Below, one piece after another: positions 24,234 to 33,213 of a DNA stretch of 64,000 bases (position 1 is the first letter of the stretch; every line of letters begins with the position of its first letter). The stretch is taken from the NCBI RefSeq assembly GCF_035917975.1, contig NZ_CP109130.1:3162001-3226000 (forward strand). Reading direction: 5' to 3'. The DNA comes from Streptosporangium sp. NBC_01756 (lineage in GTDB: Bacteria; Actinomycetota; Actinomycetes; Streptosporangiales; Streptosporangiaceae). The translations under genes and the position numbers were made by a program. The notes beneath the pieces are model-generated. The model was not told the origin of the DNA and did not search any database. It worked only from the letters and a program-made list of their open reading frames with translations.

Positions 24234-26210
24234 TCAGCTCGGCAGATAGCGCCGCTGCGCGCTCCGGACCAGCCGGACCGCCCGCCGGGCCCCGGGAATC
24301 CGCCGTGCGACGCGCTTGACCAGCGGGTGCCGGGGCTCGGCCGTTCCCGAGGCGGAACTGCGGATCTCCACCCGGCCGCGGCGGCTCATCCCGGCCTTGA
24401 AGCGGAGTTCGACCTCCTTGTCGTCCACCCGCAGGAACGGCACCCAGTCCCCCGGAAAGAGGGCGCCGTCACGCCGCGCCAGCCGGATGGGCACCTTGGC
24501 GACCAGCCGCCCGGGGTGCTGCCCGGGTATGCCCGGCTCGACCAGGGCGGGCGCGCAGACCTCACGGTCCGCACGCACCGTGTGGCGGAGCACCAGCTCG
24601 GCGGGCGGTCCGCCGCTCGGCGGCACGTACGGCACGGGGACGACGACGAAGACGTGCTCGCGCTGCCGGGTGATCGTCGTCCCCGCCGAGACCAGGACGA
24701 TCGACTCGGCGAACGAGCGGGGCTCCACGCAGATGCCCAGTTCGCCCCGGTCGGACCACCAGGGGATGACCAGCCGCTTGGAGTAGTCGGCCAGCACGCC
24801 GGTGCAGTTCAGCGGGGAGCCGGTCACCCGGGTGCGCACATGGTGGGCCCCGCCGTACATGCGCACGTGGATCTCCCACAGCCCCGGCGGCAGCGGGCGA
24901 CCGAGCGCCGCGGAGGCGACGTCCAGCCGGGCCGTGCCCGTCACCTGCAGTCTGACCCCGTTGCGGTGGCGCGAGCGCATCATCGAGCAGGCCACCGGGA
25001 GGAAGTAGACCAGGCCGGTGTCCTCGTGCCTGACGTAGATCTCGAATCGGGCCCGTGCGGCGGCCTGTGAGACGTCGGCCAGCTCGGGGGTGAGGCGGAG
25101 CCCGTCGAGGGGCACGGGCGGCTCCCAGAGCAATCCGTCCTCGCCGTAGGGCACGAAGCGCGTCGGGGACCCGTCGCCGCAGACGATCTCCACGGTGAGC
25201 CCCATGATGAACGTGCCGTCCTCCCAGACGACGTTCCGGAGATCGGCCTGCAGCCGGGTGCCGCGCATCGCCTCGGCCAGCAGGACCAGCTGGTCGAGCC
25301 GGCCGGCGCGGAGCAGGGCGGCACGGGCGCGCAGGTGAACGGGGAGGTAGTGGTCGAGGCGCGGCGGGAAGCGCTGGACGACCAGCTCCCGCAGGGTCGT
25401 GAAGGTGGCCGCCCGTTCCTTGGCGGAGGCGGAGACGAACCGGCCGCCGCCGAGCCGGCGCAGCACCGAGGTGCGGAACCAGTGCGCGTACATCCGGTCG
25501 CGCTGGCGTCCCGCGGCGACCTCGACATCGATGATGTCGAGCAGCTCCCGTAGCTCGGCGCCCCGGACGTAGGGGTTGGCCGACGGTTCGGGCCGCTCGG
25601 CGACGTGGCAGCAGACCTGGTCGGCCATGATGGCGATGACCTTGGCCCGCAGGTAGGCCCGGATGGCGAAGGCCTGCTCGGCCAGGTGCCCGCCGAGGTC
25701 GGGGAAGCTCAGCGCCTCGGCGTTCAGGAACGTCCTGCGGTAGAGCTTGTGCGGTGTGAGGAGCGAGAGCAGCCGGTCCCTGAAGATGTCGGCGCGCTCC
25801 CGGTTGCCCTCGAACACGGTCGAGGGCGGCCCCTGGTCGCTGACCAGGCGTCCGATGAGGATGTCGGCGTCCGTCTCCACCGCCCGCTCGTACATCCGCT
25901 CCAGGGCGACCCGCTCCAGGCGGTCCGTCTGCTCCATCAGATACACGTACTCGCCCTTGGCGATCGCCATACCGATGTTGCGCGCCCGCGCCGGCGAGCC
26001 GTCCGGGCCCAGATGGAGCACCCGCACGTTCGGCCGGACCGCCGCGACAGAATCGAGGCGCTGCTGGATTCCGTCGTCCGACCCGTCGTCGGCGAAGATG
26101 ACCTCGTACTCCTCCGAGGACATCGACTGCTCCAGCACCGAACGGATACACGCGTCGGCGGTATCACCGGGGTTGTGCACCGGCACCACCACGCTGACCT
26201 TCACATCCAT
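24234..26210 (-). CDS. GT2-family glycosyltransferase with C-terminal beta-rich domain
   Basis: 658 residues. The N-terminal GT-A fold (VSVVVPVHNPGD; nucleotide-binding Asp in FADDGSDDG; ARARNIGMAIAKGEYVYL) resembles TarS/TarP-like transferases of cell-wall polymers. Where the family has its DxD metal motif, this protein reads MEQTDRLE (residues 92-99), so the first metal-binding Asp is replaced. About 300 residues of beta-sandwich-like sequence follow, probably the trimerisation or polymer-binding part of such enzymes. It may act on teichoic-type wall polymers, or be catalytically impaired. No ribosome site is obvious before ATG 26210. Confidence 0.8.
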   Translation of the reverse strand: MDVKVSVVVPVHNPGDTADACIRSVLEQSMSSEEYEVIFADDGSDDGIQQRLDSVAAVRPNVRVLHLGPDGSPARARNIGMAIAKGEYVYLMEQTDRLERVALERMYERAVETDADILIGRLVSDQGPPSTVFEGNRERADIFRDRLLSLLTPHKLYRRTFLNAEALSFPDLGGHLAEQAFAIRAYLRAKVIAIMADQVCCHVAERPEPSANPYVRGAELRELLDIIDVEVAAGRQRDRMYAHWFRTSVLRRLGGGRFVSASAKERAATFTTLRELVVQRFPPRLDHYLPVHLRARAALLRAGRLDQLVLLAEAMRGTRLQADLRNVVWEDGTFIMGLTVEIVCGDGSPTRFVPYGEDGLLWEPPVPLDGLRLTPELADVSQAAARARFEIYVRHEDTGLVYFLPVACSMMRSRHRNGVRLQVTGTARLDVASAALGRPLPPGLWEIHVRMYGGAHHVRTRVTGSPLNCTGVLADYSKRLVIPWWSDRGELGICVEPRSFAESIVLVSAGTTITRQREHVFVVVPVPYVPPSGGPPAELVLRHTVRADREVCAPALVEPGIPGQHPGRLVAKVPIRLARRDGALFPGDWVPFLRVDDKEVELRFKAGMSRRGRVEIRSSASGTAEPRHPLVKRVARRIPGARRAVRLVRSAQRRYLPS

Positions 26211-26270
26211 ACGGCCAAGCGTGCGATGCCCGGAGTCGGCCGGCCGCCAGACTTGCCGAGTCCTGGCGTC

Positions 26271-26993
26271 TCAGTACCAGCCCTTGGCCTGGGAATGGCC
26301 CCAGGCACCACATGGCGTGCCGTAGCGGCCCTTGATGTAACCGAGTCCCCACTCGATCTGGGTCGCCGCATTGACCTGCCAGTCATTGCCGGCGCTGGCC
26401 ATCTTGTGCCCGGGGAGCGACTGGGGGATGCCGTAGGCCCCGCTGTAGCGGTTCATCGCCCGCTCGTTCCAGCCGCTCTCCTTCATCCAGAGCTTCTCCA
26501 GGCAGCCCCACTGGTCGCTCCAGCCGCGCGCCTCGAGCATCTGCTTGCCCAGGGCCTTGTTGCCGGTCGGGTTGGCGGTGCCCGGCGGGAGTGCCTGCGG
26601 GTCGAATCCGCCGCCGCCGGGTGCCTCCTTGGGGATCACGATCGGGTCCAGCGCCTTGCGCTTGCCGCGCTGGGCCGCCAGTTTGTCGGCCTTGAGCTTC
26701 TGGGCCGCATGGGCCTTGAGGACGTCGGCCTCGGGGTCGGGTCCGAACGGGTCGCCGCCGAACATCTTCGACAGCTCGTCCAGACCGAGAGCCTGGGTCG
26801 GCGGAGCGGAGGCGTTCTGGATCGCGGTGTAGACGGTGAAGCCTCCGCCTCCCACGAGGACCACGGCCGTGGTGCCGAGGATGACGGCGCGCTTGGGGGT
26901 CAGCCAGCCCTGCTTCCTGGCCCTGGGCGGCTTGGCCGTACGGCGGGGGCGGGGAGCTGAGCGCTCCTTCAAGTGCGGCGGTCCTGAACTCAC
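26271..26993 (-). CDS. Membrane-anchored lytic-transglycosylase-like protein
   Basis: 240 residues. A basic cytoplasmic N-terminus, one transmembrane helix (AVILGTTAVVLVGGGGFTVYTAI, about 35-57), a linker, and a C-terminal SLT/lysozyme-like domain from about 150: LEKLWMKESGWNERAMN (Glu in KESGW as presumed catalytic acid), GAYGIPQSLPG and IEWGLGYIKGRYGTPCGAW. It should cleave or remodel peptidoglycan outside the cell. GTG start with a weak AGG site. A consensus CRP-like site lies 141 bp upstream. Confidence 0.85.
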   Translation of the reverse strand: MSSGPPHLKERSAPRPRRTAKPPRARKQGWLTPKRAVILGTTAVVLVGGGGFTVYTAIQNASAPPTQALGLDELSKMFGGDPFGPDPEADVLKAHAAQKLKADKLAAQRGKRKALDPIVIPKEAPGGGGFDPQALPPGTANPTGNKALGKQMLEARGWSDQWGCLEKLWMKESGWNERAMNRYSGAYGIPQSLPGHKMASAGNDWQVNAATQIEWGLGYIKGRYGTPCGAWGHSQAKGWY

Positions 26994-27103
26994 GACCTAT
27001 GAGCTTGCCGTGGACAGGGGGGTGGTCCGCAACCTGAACGGAGGAGTTGATTGGTGTTCCCCGGCCCATCCGCCGAGTTTTTTACCGCCTACTGGCTGGT
27101 TAC

Positions 27104-27119
27104 ATGGACTTTCATGATA
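27104..27119 (-). promoter_or_regulatory. Degenerate second CRP-like site
   Basis: ATGGACTTTCATGATA shares its core GACTTTCAT with the perfect site 30 bp away; its outer half-sites are eroded. Confidence 0.3.
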
Positions 27120-27133
27120 TTTGTTGAGATGGA

Positions 27134-27149
27134 TGTGACTTTCATCACA
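27134..27149 (-). promoter_or_regulatory. CRP-type operator in the divergent transglycosylase/two-component promoter region
   Basis: TGTGACTTTCATCACA is an exact TGTGA-N6-TCACA, the consensus shared by E. coli and mycobacterial CRP. In mycobacteria CRP activates rpfA, another peptidoglycan-remodelling gene. Apart from operators, the stretch 26994-27296 holds no gene. Confidence 0.6.
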
Positions 27150-27241
27150 TTGACATGAGAGGACCGCCCCGCGTGCCCCTGTGCCGAGGGGAGCTCCCCT
27201 TTCAGGCTTCCATCGCCCTATTCGGTTCCTGTCCGGCTCAC

Positions 27242-27295
27242 GTCACAGTTTTGTGACAGAGTGGGCATTAACGGACATTGCCAGAATAATGTCCG
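27242..27295 (+). promoter_or_regulatory. Two inverted repeats at the response-regulator promoter
   Basis: GTCACA-N4-TGTGAC (27242-27257) and CGGACATT-N8-AATGTCCG (27272-27295) are both perfect. The second covers the likely -10 region (AATAAT, 27285-27290) and ends 1 nt before the GTG start. They are candidate autoregulatory and CRP-type sites. Confidence 0.5.
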
Positions 27296-27296
27296 C

Positions 27297-27971
27297 GTGG
27301 CCGGCATCCTCCTCGTTGAAGACGATCCCTCGGTCCGGACCGGACTCGCGCTGGCACTGTCACGCCAAGGCCACTCCGTGACCTCCTACGACACCGGCGA
27401 GGAAGCACTCGCCCACATCCGGGAACGCCGACCCGAGATCGTCGTCCTGGACGTCATGCTCCCCGGGATCGACGGGGTCGAGGTGTGCCGCCGCATCCGC
27501 AAGCTGGACCAGCTGCCGGTGATACTGCTCACCGCCAGAGGCGACGACCTCGACGTGGTCGTGGGGCTGGAGGCGGGAGCGGACGACTACGTGATCAAGC
27601 CGGTCGAGCCGCGCGTGCTGGACGCCCGGATCCGCGCCGTCCTGCGCCGGGTGGAGTCGGTCGCCTCCGACCGCGTCACCTTCGGCGACCTGGTCATCGA
27701 CCGGGGAGCGCTCAAGGTGTCACTGGCCGGGAGGGAGGTCCACCTGACCCCCACCGAGCTGCGGCTCCTGCTCGAGTTGGTCCGCCACCCCGGCCAGGTC
27801 CTCACCCGCAGATACCTGCTGCGGGCCGTCTGGGACCACACCCACATCGCCGACTCCCGGCTGGTGGACGCCTGCGTCCAGCGGGTCCGCGCCAAGATCG
27901 AATCGGTGCCCGCCGAACCCGATTTCATCCATACCGTCCGCGGGTTCGGCTACCGGTTCAGCCCTCCGTGA
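27297..27971 (+). CDS. OmpR-family response regulator
   Basis: 224 residues. The receiver domain (1-115) has acidic pocket VEDD (residues 8-10), phospho-acceptor D52 in LDVMLPGIDG, and K101 in YVIKP. The winged-helix output domain (about 130-224) includes HLTPTELRLLLELVRHPGQV and VDACVQRVRAKIE, then GFGYRF. It should be phosphorylated by the kinase encoded next, with which it overlaps by 4 nt (GTGA). GTG 27297 is chosen because the receiver starts at once there; an AATAAT box 6 nt upstream suggests a leaderless mRNA. Confidence 0.92.
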   Translation: MAGILLVEDDPSVRTGLALALSRQGHSVTSYDTGEEALAHIRERRPEIVVLDVMLPGIDGVEVCRRIRKLDQLPVILLTARGDDLDVVVGLEAGADDYVIKPVEPRVLDARIRAVLRRVESVASDRVTFGDLVIDRGALKVSLAGREVHLTPTELRLLLELVRHPGQVLTRRYLLRAVWDHTHIADSRLVDACVQRVRAKIESVPAEPDFIHTVRGFGYRFSPP

Positions 27972-29374
27972 AGCGGGCCTACACCGGACTGCGCGGCCGT
28001 CTGGTCATCACCTTCACCCTGATCGCGGTGACGGCCTCGGCGCTGGTCGCGGGGATCGGCTACGAGCTCGTCAAACGCCGGGTGATCGACCTCGCGGAGA
28101 AGGTGGCGGTGAGCGAGGTGCGCGACACCCTGGAAGGGATCAGAGTGCCCATCGGCGCGCTCTGGCCGGGAGACAGCCCGCCGACCGACGCGCAGATCAG
28201 CACGTTGCAGAAGAGCCTGCGCCTGCGGAACGGCGGGGTGGTGGTCCGCTACGAGACCTACATCTACCCCGACGGCGAGTTCAGCATGAGCGACGTCCCC
28301 GCCGACCTCGACTCCGGCGCCACCCGGCGGATGGTGACCAAGCGGCAGACGATCGACGGGAGGATGTGGCTGATCATCGGTACCCCCGTATGGCGGATAG
28401 AGCCCATCCACACGGCCCAGCCCACCGGGATGACCGTCTTCGTGTTCGTCCCCCTCGCCGCCGAGGAACAGCTCCTGAGCGACCTGCGGCAGCCGCTGGC
28501 GGCGGCCGGGGCCATCATGCTGGTCATCGCGCTCGCCTTCGCCCTGGTGTCGGCCCAGCGGGTGCTGCTGCCCGTCCGGCGGCTCGGTTCGGCGGCCCGG
28601 GCGCTCGGTGCCGGCCGCCTGGACACCCGCCTGCCGGTGCGCGGCCAGGACGAACTGGCCGAGCTCACCGCCACCTTCAACGACACCGCGGCCGCCCTGG
28701 AGCGGAGCGTGGCCGAACTGCGCTCGCTGGAGGCGATGTCCCGCCGGTTCGTGGCCGACGTCTCGCACGAGCTCAGGACCCCGCTGACCGCGATGACCGC
28801 GGTGACCGACATGCTCTCCGAAGAGGCCGACCGGCTGCCCCCGGAGCCGGCGACGGCCGTACGGCTGGTGCTGCGGGAGATCAAACGGCTGCGGACCCTG
28901 GTGGAGCAGCTCATCGAGGCGAGCCGGTTCGACTCGGGCACCGCCACGCTGCACGTGGACACGGTTAACGTCGCCGACGCGATCCAGGACTGCCTGGAGC
29001 TGCGCGGCTGGACGGAGCAGGTGCAGGTGAACGTGCCACAGGGGCTGGCCTTCTCCGTCGACCCGCTGCGCTTCGACGTGATCCTGGCGAACCTGGTGGG
29101 CAACGCCCTGCGCCACGGCGAACCCCCCGTCGTGGTGACCGTCCACAGCACCCCGACCGGCATGGAGGTGAAGGTGCGCGACCACGGCAAGGGCATCCCG
29201 CCGAAGGACCTGCCCCATGTGTTCAACCGCTTCTACAAGGCCGGCGCCCGCGGCGACGGAAGCGGCCTCGGCCTCTCCATTGCACGGGCGAACGCCCGCC
29301 TGCACGGCGGCGGCATCTCGGTGCGCCCGCAGAGCCCGGGCACGCTCTTCACTGTTCGGTTGCCCTCGGCATGA
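27968..29374 (+). CDS. Sensor histidine kinase of two-component system
   Basis: 468 residues. First TM helix about 11-32, extracytoplasmic sensor about 33-175, second TM about 177-198, HAMP about 200-252, then phospho-acceptor H267 in DVSHELRTPLTA, N-box LANLVGNALRHG, G-boxes DHGKGI and GSGLGLSIA. All catalytic motifs are intact. It pairs with the response regulator (4-nt overlap) and with the lipoprotein gene (4-nt overlap). Such a regulator-kinase-lipoprotein order recalls MtrAB-LpqB and Cse systems that watch the cell envelope. Confidence 0.92.
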   Translation: MKRAYTGLRGRLVITFTLIAVTASALVAGIGYELVKRRVIDLAEKVAVSEVRDTLEGIRVPIGALWPGDSPPTDAQISTLQKSLRLRNGGVVVRYETYIYPDGEFSMSDVPADLDSGATRRMVTKRQTIDGRMWLIIGTPVWRIEPIHTAQPTGMTVFVFVPLAAEEQLLSDLRQPLAAAGAIMLVIALAFALVSAQRVLLPVRRLGSAARALGAGRLDTRLPVRGQDELAELTATFNDTAAALERSVAELRSLEAMSRRFVADVSHELRTPLTAMTAVTDMLSEEADRLPPEPATAVRLVLREIKRLRTLVEQLIEASRFDSGTATLHVDTVNVADAIQDCLELRGWTEQVQVNVPQGLAFSVDPLRFDVILANLVGNALRHGEPPVVVTVHSTPTGMEVKVRDHGKGIPPKDLPHVFNRFYKAGARGDGSGLGLSIARANARLHGGGISVRPQSPGTLFTVRLPSA

Positions 29375-29949
29375 GGCCGCACCGCAGGGCCGCGGCCGGC
29401 TTCGGCAGACGGCTCATGTGCCTGCTCACGGCTGCCCTGACCCTGTCCGGGTGCGGGATCGCCCCCACCGGCGTCCAGGACGAGGGCCGCCCACCGGTGA
29501 TCAGCTACAGTCCCACGTGGGTGACGGTCTACCTGCTCCACGACGGCCGGCTGAAGCCCGTCAGCATCCCGGTGGCCTCCGACTCCGCCAAGAACATCGT
29601 CGCCACCCTGTTCCGGGCCGGGAAGGTGCCGCCGGAACCGGAGCTGAGCAGCGCGCTCAACTCCTTCAGCCATTACGACACCGAGACCACCCGATACTCG
29701 GACGTCCTCCAGCGCAACGAGCCCGGTGACAGTCTGGGGTACCGGCTGAACGTGCTCATCACGGGCGCGAACGAGCTCAGCCGGCAGGGACTCGCCCAGA
29801 TCACCTGCACCATCAGGCAGAACAAGCAGGGGAGCATCTGGAGCGTCGAGGTCACCCGGCTGTTCCCGGGCCCTCCGAAGTCGCTCGGGGAGCACACCTG
29901 CTTCGAGTTCCGCGACCTCGCGGCCGAAGGTGTCCGGCTCCCCCCGTGA
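29371..29949 (+). CDS. Lipoprotein coupled to the two-component system
   Basis: 192 residues. An Arg-rich n-region and hydrophobic core end in lipobox LSGC (Cys about residue 28). The mature part, starting CGIAPTGVQDEG, is of no family I can name; it is about 165 residues with a GerMN-like feel (VTVYLLHDGRLKPVSIPV). ATGA overlap with the kinase gene implies coupled synthesis, so it probably modulates signal input at the outer face of the membrane. Confidence 0.8.
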   Translation: MRPHRRAAAGFGRRLMCLLTAALTLSGCGIAPTGVQDEGRPPVISYSPTWVTVYLLHDGRLKPVSIPVASDSAKNIVATLFRAGKVPPEPELSSALNSFSHYDTETTRYSDVLQRNEPGDSLGYRLNVLITGANELSRQGLAQITCTIRQNKQGSIWSVEVTRLFPGPPKSLGEHTCFEFRDLAAEGVRLPP

Positions 29950-29965
29950 GGCCCCTTCCCGAGGT

Positions 29966-29996
29966 CTGTCCCCGTCAGCGGCCCTGACGGGGACAG
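29966..29996. terminator. Bidirectional terminator hairpin
   Basis: A perfect 12-bp stem (29966-29977 with 29985-29996) and 7-nt loop stand between the convergent lipoprotein and PhoH genes. Confidence 0.75.
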
Positions 29997-30053
29997 ATTC
30001 CGGCGGCTATCGAGGCACGGGCCGACGCTCCGGCTTCCCGACCGGAGGGGAGG

Positions 30054-31376
30054 TCAGATCGTGACGTCCTCCAGCATCTCGGTGACCAGGGCGGCGATCG
30101 GCGAGCGCTCCGAGCGGGTCAGGGTGACGTGCGCGAACAGCGGGTGGCCCTTGAGCTTCTCCACCACGGCCACCACCCCGTCGTGCCTGCCGACCCGGAG
30201 GTTGTCGCGCTGGGCGACGTCGTGGGTGAGCACGACCCGGGAGTTGGCCCCGATCCGGCTCAGCACCGTCAGGAGCACGCCGCGCTCCAGCGACTGCGCC
30301 TCGTCCACGATCACGAAGGCGTCGTGCAGGGATCGGCCGCGGATGTGGGTGAGCGGGAGGACCTCCAGCATGCCCCTGTCCATGACCTCCTCGATCACCT
30401 CGGGCGTGGTGACCGCGCCCAGGGTGTCATAGACGGCCTGCGCCCACGGGCCCATCTTCTCGTTCTCGGAACCGGGCAGGTAGCCCAGGTCCTGACCGCC
30501 CACGGCGTACAGCGGGCGGAAGACGATGACCTTGCGGTGCTGGCGGCGCTCCAGGACGGCTTCCAGGCCCGCGCAGAGGGCCAGGGCGGACTTGCCGGTG
30601 CCCGCCCGGCCGCCCATCGACACGATGCCGACCTCGGGGTCCATCAGGAGGTCGAGCGCGATGCGCTGTTCGGCGGAACGGCCGTGCAGGCCGAACACCT
30701 CCCGGTCGCCGCGGACCAGCCGCACCGACTTGTCGGGCAGCACCCGGCCCAGCGCCGAACCGCGGCTGGACAGCAGCCGCAGGCCCGTGTGGGTGGGCAG
30801 GTCACGGGCGTCGGCCAGGTCGGCGGTGCCGTGCTCGAAGAGCGTCTCGACGTCTTCGTCGGTCACCTGGAGTTCGGCCATGCCGGTCCAGCCGGACTCG
30901 ACCACCAGCTCGGCACGGTATTCCTCCGCGGCGAGACCGATGGAGGCGGCCTTGACACGCAGCGGCAGGTCCTTGGAGACCAGCACCACGTCGCGCCCCT
31001 CCGCCGCGAGGGTCCGCGCCACGGTGAGGATGCGGGTGTCGTTGTCGCCGAGCCGGAAGCCGACGGGCAGGATCGATGGGTCACTGTGGTTGAGTTCGAC
31101 CCGTAGGCTGCCCTCGCCTATCGGCATGGGCTCGTCCAGGCGCCCGTGTGTCACCCGCAGGTCGTCGAGGTACCTCAGCGCCTTGCGCGCGAAGTATCCG
31201 AGCTCTGGATGATGGCGTTTGCCCTCCAACTCGGTGATGACGACGATCGGGAGGACGACCTCGTGCTCGGCGAAGCGGCTCATCGCCGCTGGATCCGCCA
31301 GCAGTACCGAGGTGTCCAGGACGTACGTACGCCGGCTGGTGACCGGCGACGTGGGTGAGGACGAAGGGTTTGCCAC
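30054..31376 (-). CDS. PhoH2-type protein: PIN domain fused to PhoH ATPase
   Basis: 440 residues. The N-terminal PIN nuclease-like domain (about 15-150) has [29 protein letters not shown] and LGDNDTRIL. The C-terminal PhoH ATPase has Walker [14 protein letters not shown], Walker [16 protein letters not shown], and [17 protein letters not shown]. Mycobacterial PhoH2 is an RNA helicase/RNase; the same activity is likely here. Start GTG 31376 has GGGGGAG 5 nt upstream, so the longer 464-residue frame is not preferred. It is monocistronic, with a strong terminator beyond the stop. In 31377-31619 I see only a weak GGGACA/TGTCCC hairpin near 31578-31593. Confidence 0.92.
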   Translation of the reverse strand: MANPSSSPTSPVTSRRTYVLDTSVLLADPAAMSRFAEHEVVLPIVVITELEGKRHHPELGYFARKALRYLDDLRVTHGRLDEPMPIGEGSLRVELNHSDPSILPVGFRLGDNDTRILTVARTLAAEGRDVVLVSKDLPLRVKAASIGLAAEEYRAELVVESGWTGMAELQVTDEDVETLFEHGTADLADARDLPTHTGLRLLSSRGSALGRVLPDKSVRLVRGDREVFGLHGRSAEQRIALDLLMDPEVGIVSMGGRAGTGKSALALCAGLEAVLERRQHRKVIVFRPLYAVGGQDLGYLPGSENEKMGPWAQAVYDTLGAVTTPEVIEEVMDRGMLEVLPLTHIRGRSLHDAFVIVDEAQSLERGVLLTVLSRIGANSRVVLTHDVAQRDNLRVGRHDGVVAVVEKLKGHPLFAHVTLTRSERSPIAALVTEMLEDVTI

Positions 31377-31619
31377 GCGTTCTCCCCCGGGCGCCATGGG
31401 GGGCGCCCTGCCATGAGCTGGGATGCGGACCGGGCTCGGACCCCCCACTCGCGACCTGCCGAGGAGATGCCGGTGCCCGGCCCTCCTTGGCAGTGATGAC
31501 GCAAAGGCGGGCCCTCTCCGGAGTAGGCGGGCTGTGTCCGCCTACTTGTTACGGTACGTCCTGAATACCCAGCTTCCAAAGGGACATGCCTGTCCCAAAG
31601 GGGGTGTTCATGTGGTGTT

Positions 31620-32387
31620 TCAGTTTCCGTACCGTCGGTGCCGCGCGGCGTACGAACGGAGAGCCCGCAAGAAGTCGACCCTGCGGAAGTCAGGCCAGTA
31701 GGCCTCGCAGAAGTAAAACTCGGAGTGGGCGCTCTGCCAGAGCAGGAATCCGGAGAGACGCTGCTCTCCCGAGGTCCGGATGACGAGATCCGGGTCGGGC
31801 TGGCCGCGCGTGTAGAGATGCTCCGCGATGTGCTCCACATCGAGGACCTCGACCAGGTCTTCGATGCTCGCGCCCTTGCTGGCGTGCTCCTGGAGAAGGG
31901 AGCGCACCGCATCAGCGATCTCACGCCTTCCTCCATACCCAACAGCAACGTTCACAATCAAACCCGGACGGTGTGATGTTGCTTCTTTTGCATTTTTCAG
32001 GACATGAGCCGTGTGATCGGGCAGAAGATCAAGCGCGCCCATGGGCCTGATGTGCCATCCGTCGGCGACGAGCTCCTGGACCAGATCCTCGATGATCTTC
32101 ACCAGGAGGTCCAGCTCGTCCTTGGGCCGGTTGATGTTGTCGTTGGACAGCAGCCATACGGTGACGACCTCGACGCCCGCCTCGCGGCACCAGCCCAGGA
32201 GCTCGAAGATCTTGTCCGCGCCCTTGCGATGCCCCCGGCTGACGTCGTCGAGACCCATCGAGCGCGCCCAGCGCCGGTTGCCGTCCACGATGACGCCGAC
32301 GTGCCTGGGAGCCATCTCCTTCTGACGGGACAGCTTCGTCTCCAGCCGTCGCTCGTACAGCCGGTAGACGAGATCGCGCACGCCCAT
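31620..32387 (-). CDS. uppS: Isoprenyl (di- or polyprenyl) diphosphate synthase, cis-type
   Basis: 255 residues of cis-prenyltransferase. The catalytic Asp sits in HVGVIVDGNRRWARSMG (about residues 30-46); then WLLSNDNINRP, LIVNVAVGYGGRREI, and the C-terminal DPDLVIRTSGEQRLSGFLLWQSAHSEFYF signature. It condenses isopentenyl diphosphate into undecaprenyl-type or shorter Z-prenyl chains for wall synthesis. Actinomycetes often have two paralogues, and I cannot tell chain length from sequence. ATG 32387 with GGAGGG about 8 nt upstream is preferred over the 271-residue frame. Confidence 0.93.
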   Translation of the reverse strand: MGVRDLVYRLYERRLETKLSRQKEMAPRHVGVIVDGNRRWARSMGLDDVSRGHRKGADKIFELLGWCREAGVEVVTVWLLSNDNINRPKDELDLLVKIIEDLVQELVADGWHIRPMGALDLLPDHTAHVLKNAKEATSHRPGLIVNVAVGYGGRREIADAVRSLLQEHASKGASIEDLVEVLDVEHIAEHLYTRGQPDPDLVIRTSGEQRLSGFLLWQSAHSEFYFCEAYWPDFRRVDFLRALRSYAARHRRYGN

Positions 32388-32467
32388 TGGAGTCCCTCCC
32401 CCCAACGCCCACCGTCGAAGGGCGCTGACAGGCAATTATCGCCGCACTGAGGACCTCTCCGCCCCGT

Positions 32468-32995
32468 CTATCGGGTTCTGGTTGAGTTGCCTGACTTCTC
32501 CGGCGCCAGGCACTCCTCCGCCTCGGTGATGAGCGCCTCCACGAAAGCCGCCAGCTCAGCCGAGGTGAGAACGGCCCGCAGGCCCACTCCGCCGCCGCCT
32601 CCCCAGGCCTCCACGAAAGCCCTTCTGGTCAGCCGCCACTCGCCTGCGGCTCCGCGCCGGGCGGGGGTCCAAATCGGGATGGTACGCAGTTGACATCGGA
32701 GTTCGCCCCCGCTGACGACCCCGTTCCTGGTCCGATAACGAAAGGCGAACAGTTCTTCCTCGTCGGGAAACCGGTCGTCGGGGTCGGACCACCGCGCGCC
32801 GTGGTCGGCGCGGGCCCTGGCGACACCCCGGGCGAGCCGGACGAGGAGCCAGCCGCACCGCTCCCCGACCGTTCCGTAGAGCGTGCCGTCGCGGTGGAGT
32901 TCGAGCGTGACCTCGTACGGCAGGCCGACGCTGTCACAGCACGCCACCGGCGTAACGGTCAGATACGACCCATCAAGACAACGCAGTCCCCCCAC
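32468..32995 (-). CDS. Uncharacterised protein at the end of the MNIO operon
   Basis: About 175 residues from GTG 32995; the start is uncertain because no ribosome site stands out. No known domain is recognised. Visible features: VACCDS with adjacent cysteines and RCGW near the N-terminal third, an acidic DDRFPDEEELFAFRYRTRNG stretch, a tetra/penta-glycine patch (AWGGGGGVGLR), and a C-terminal helix SAELAAFVEALITEAEECL. Same direction and close spacing make it the last gene of the DUF692 operon. It could be an unrelated cytoplasmic protein. Confidence 0.55.
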   Translation of the reverse strand: MGGLRCLDGSYLTVTPVACCDSVGLPYEVTLELHRDGTLYGTVGERCGWLLVRLARGVARARADHGARWSDPDDRFPDEEELFAFRYRTRNGVVSGGELRCQLRTIPIWTPARRGAAGEWRLTRRAFVEAWGGGGGVGLRAVLTSAELAAFVEALITEAEECLAPEKSGNSTRTR

Positions 32996-33024
32996 CTCAG
33001 AGAGGGTATCCCCGGCACAGCCTG

Positions 33025-33213
33025 CTAAAACGTCCCTAACACCAGCTCTGTCCGCGCCACCTGGACGGTCGGCCCCGTTGTCCGCACCCCGTCCTCGGCC
33101 CCGAAGCGGCACAGGGCGCGCGGGAAGCGGGCGACCGCGGCCCCCCGGGGGGGTCCCCCGGCGAGGTCTGCGCACCCCGGGGGCCGACGTAAGCCCGCGC
33201 GGGACAGGCTCAC
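33025..33213 (-). CDS. Short coupled ORF (62 aa, unknown)
   Basis: GTG 33213 overlaps the stop of the small membrane protein gene (GTGA). The frame has GC-rich third positions and ends with TAG at 33025. The product has two cysteines and the segments GGPPRGAAVARFPRALCRFGAEDG and VARTELVLGTF. No family is recognised. It might be a true small protein or the 5' piece of a gene whose rest is the next ORF after a frameshift. Confidence 0.35.
   Translation of the reverse strand: MSLSRAGLRRPPGCADLAGGPPRGAAVARFPRALCRFGAEDGVRTTGPTVQVARTELVLGTF

Noticed and set aside
26994..27180. Possible c-di-AMP (ydaO-type) riboswitch before the transglycosylase-like gene
   Set aside because: A GGGGAAC-like stretch and the gene type are suggestive, but I could not trace the conserved paired elements of the motif.
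31578..31593. GGGACA/TGTCCC hairpin after uppS as a terminator
   Set aside because: The stem is only 6 bp and lacks a U-run, so it is too weak to call.
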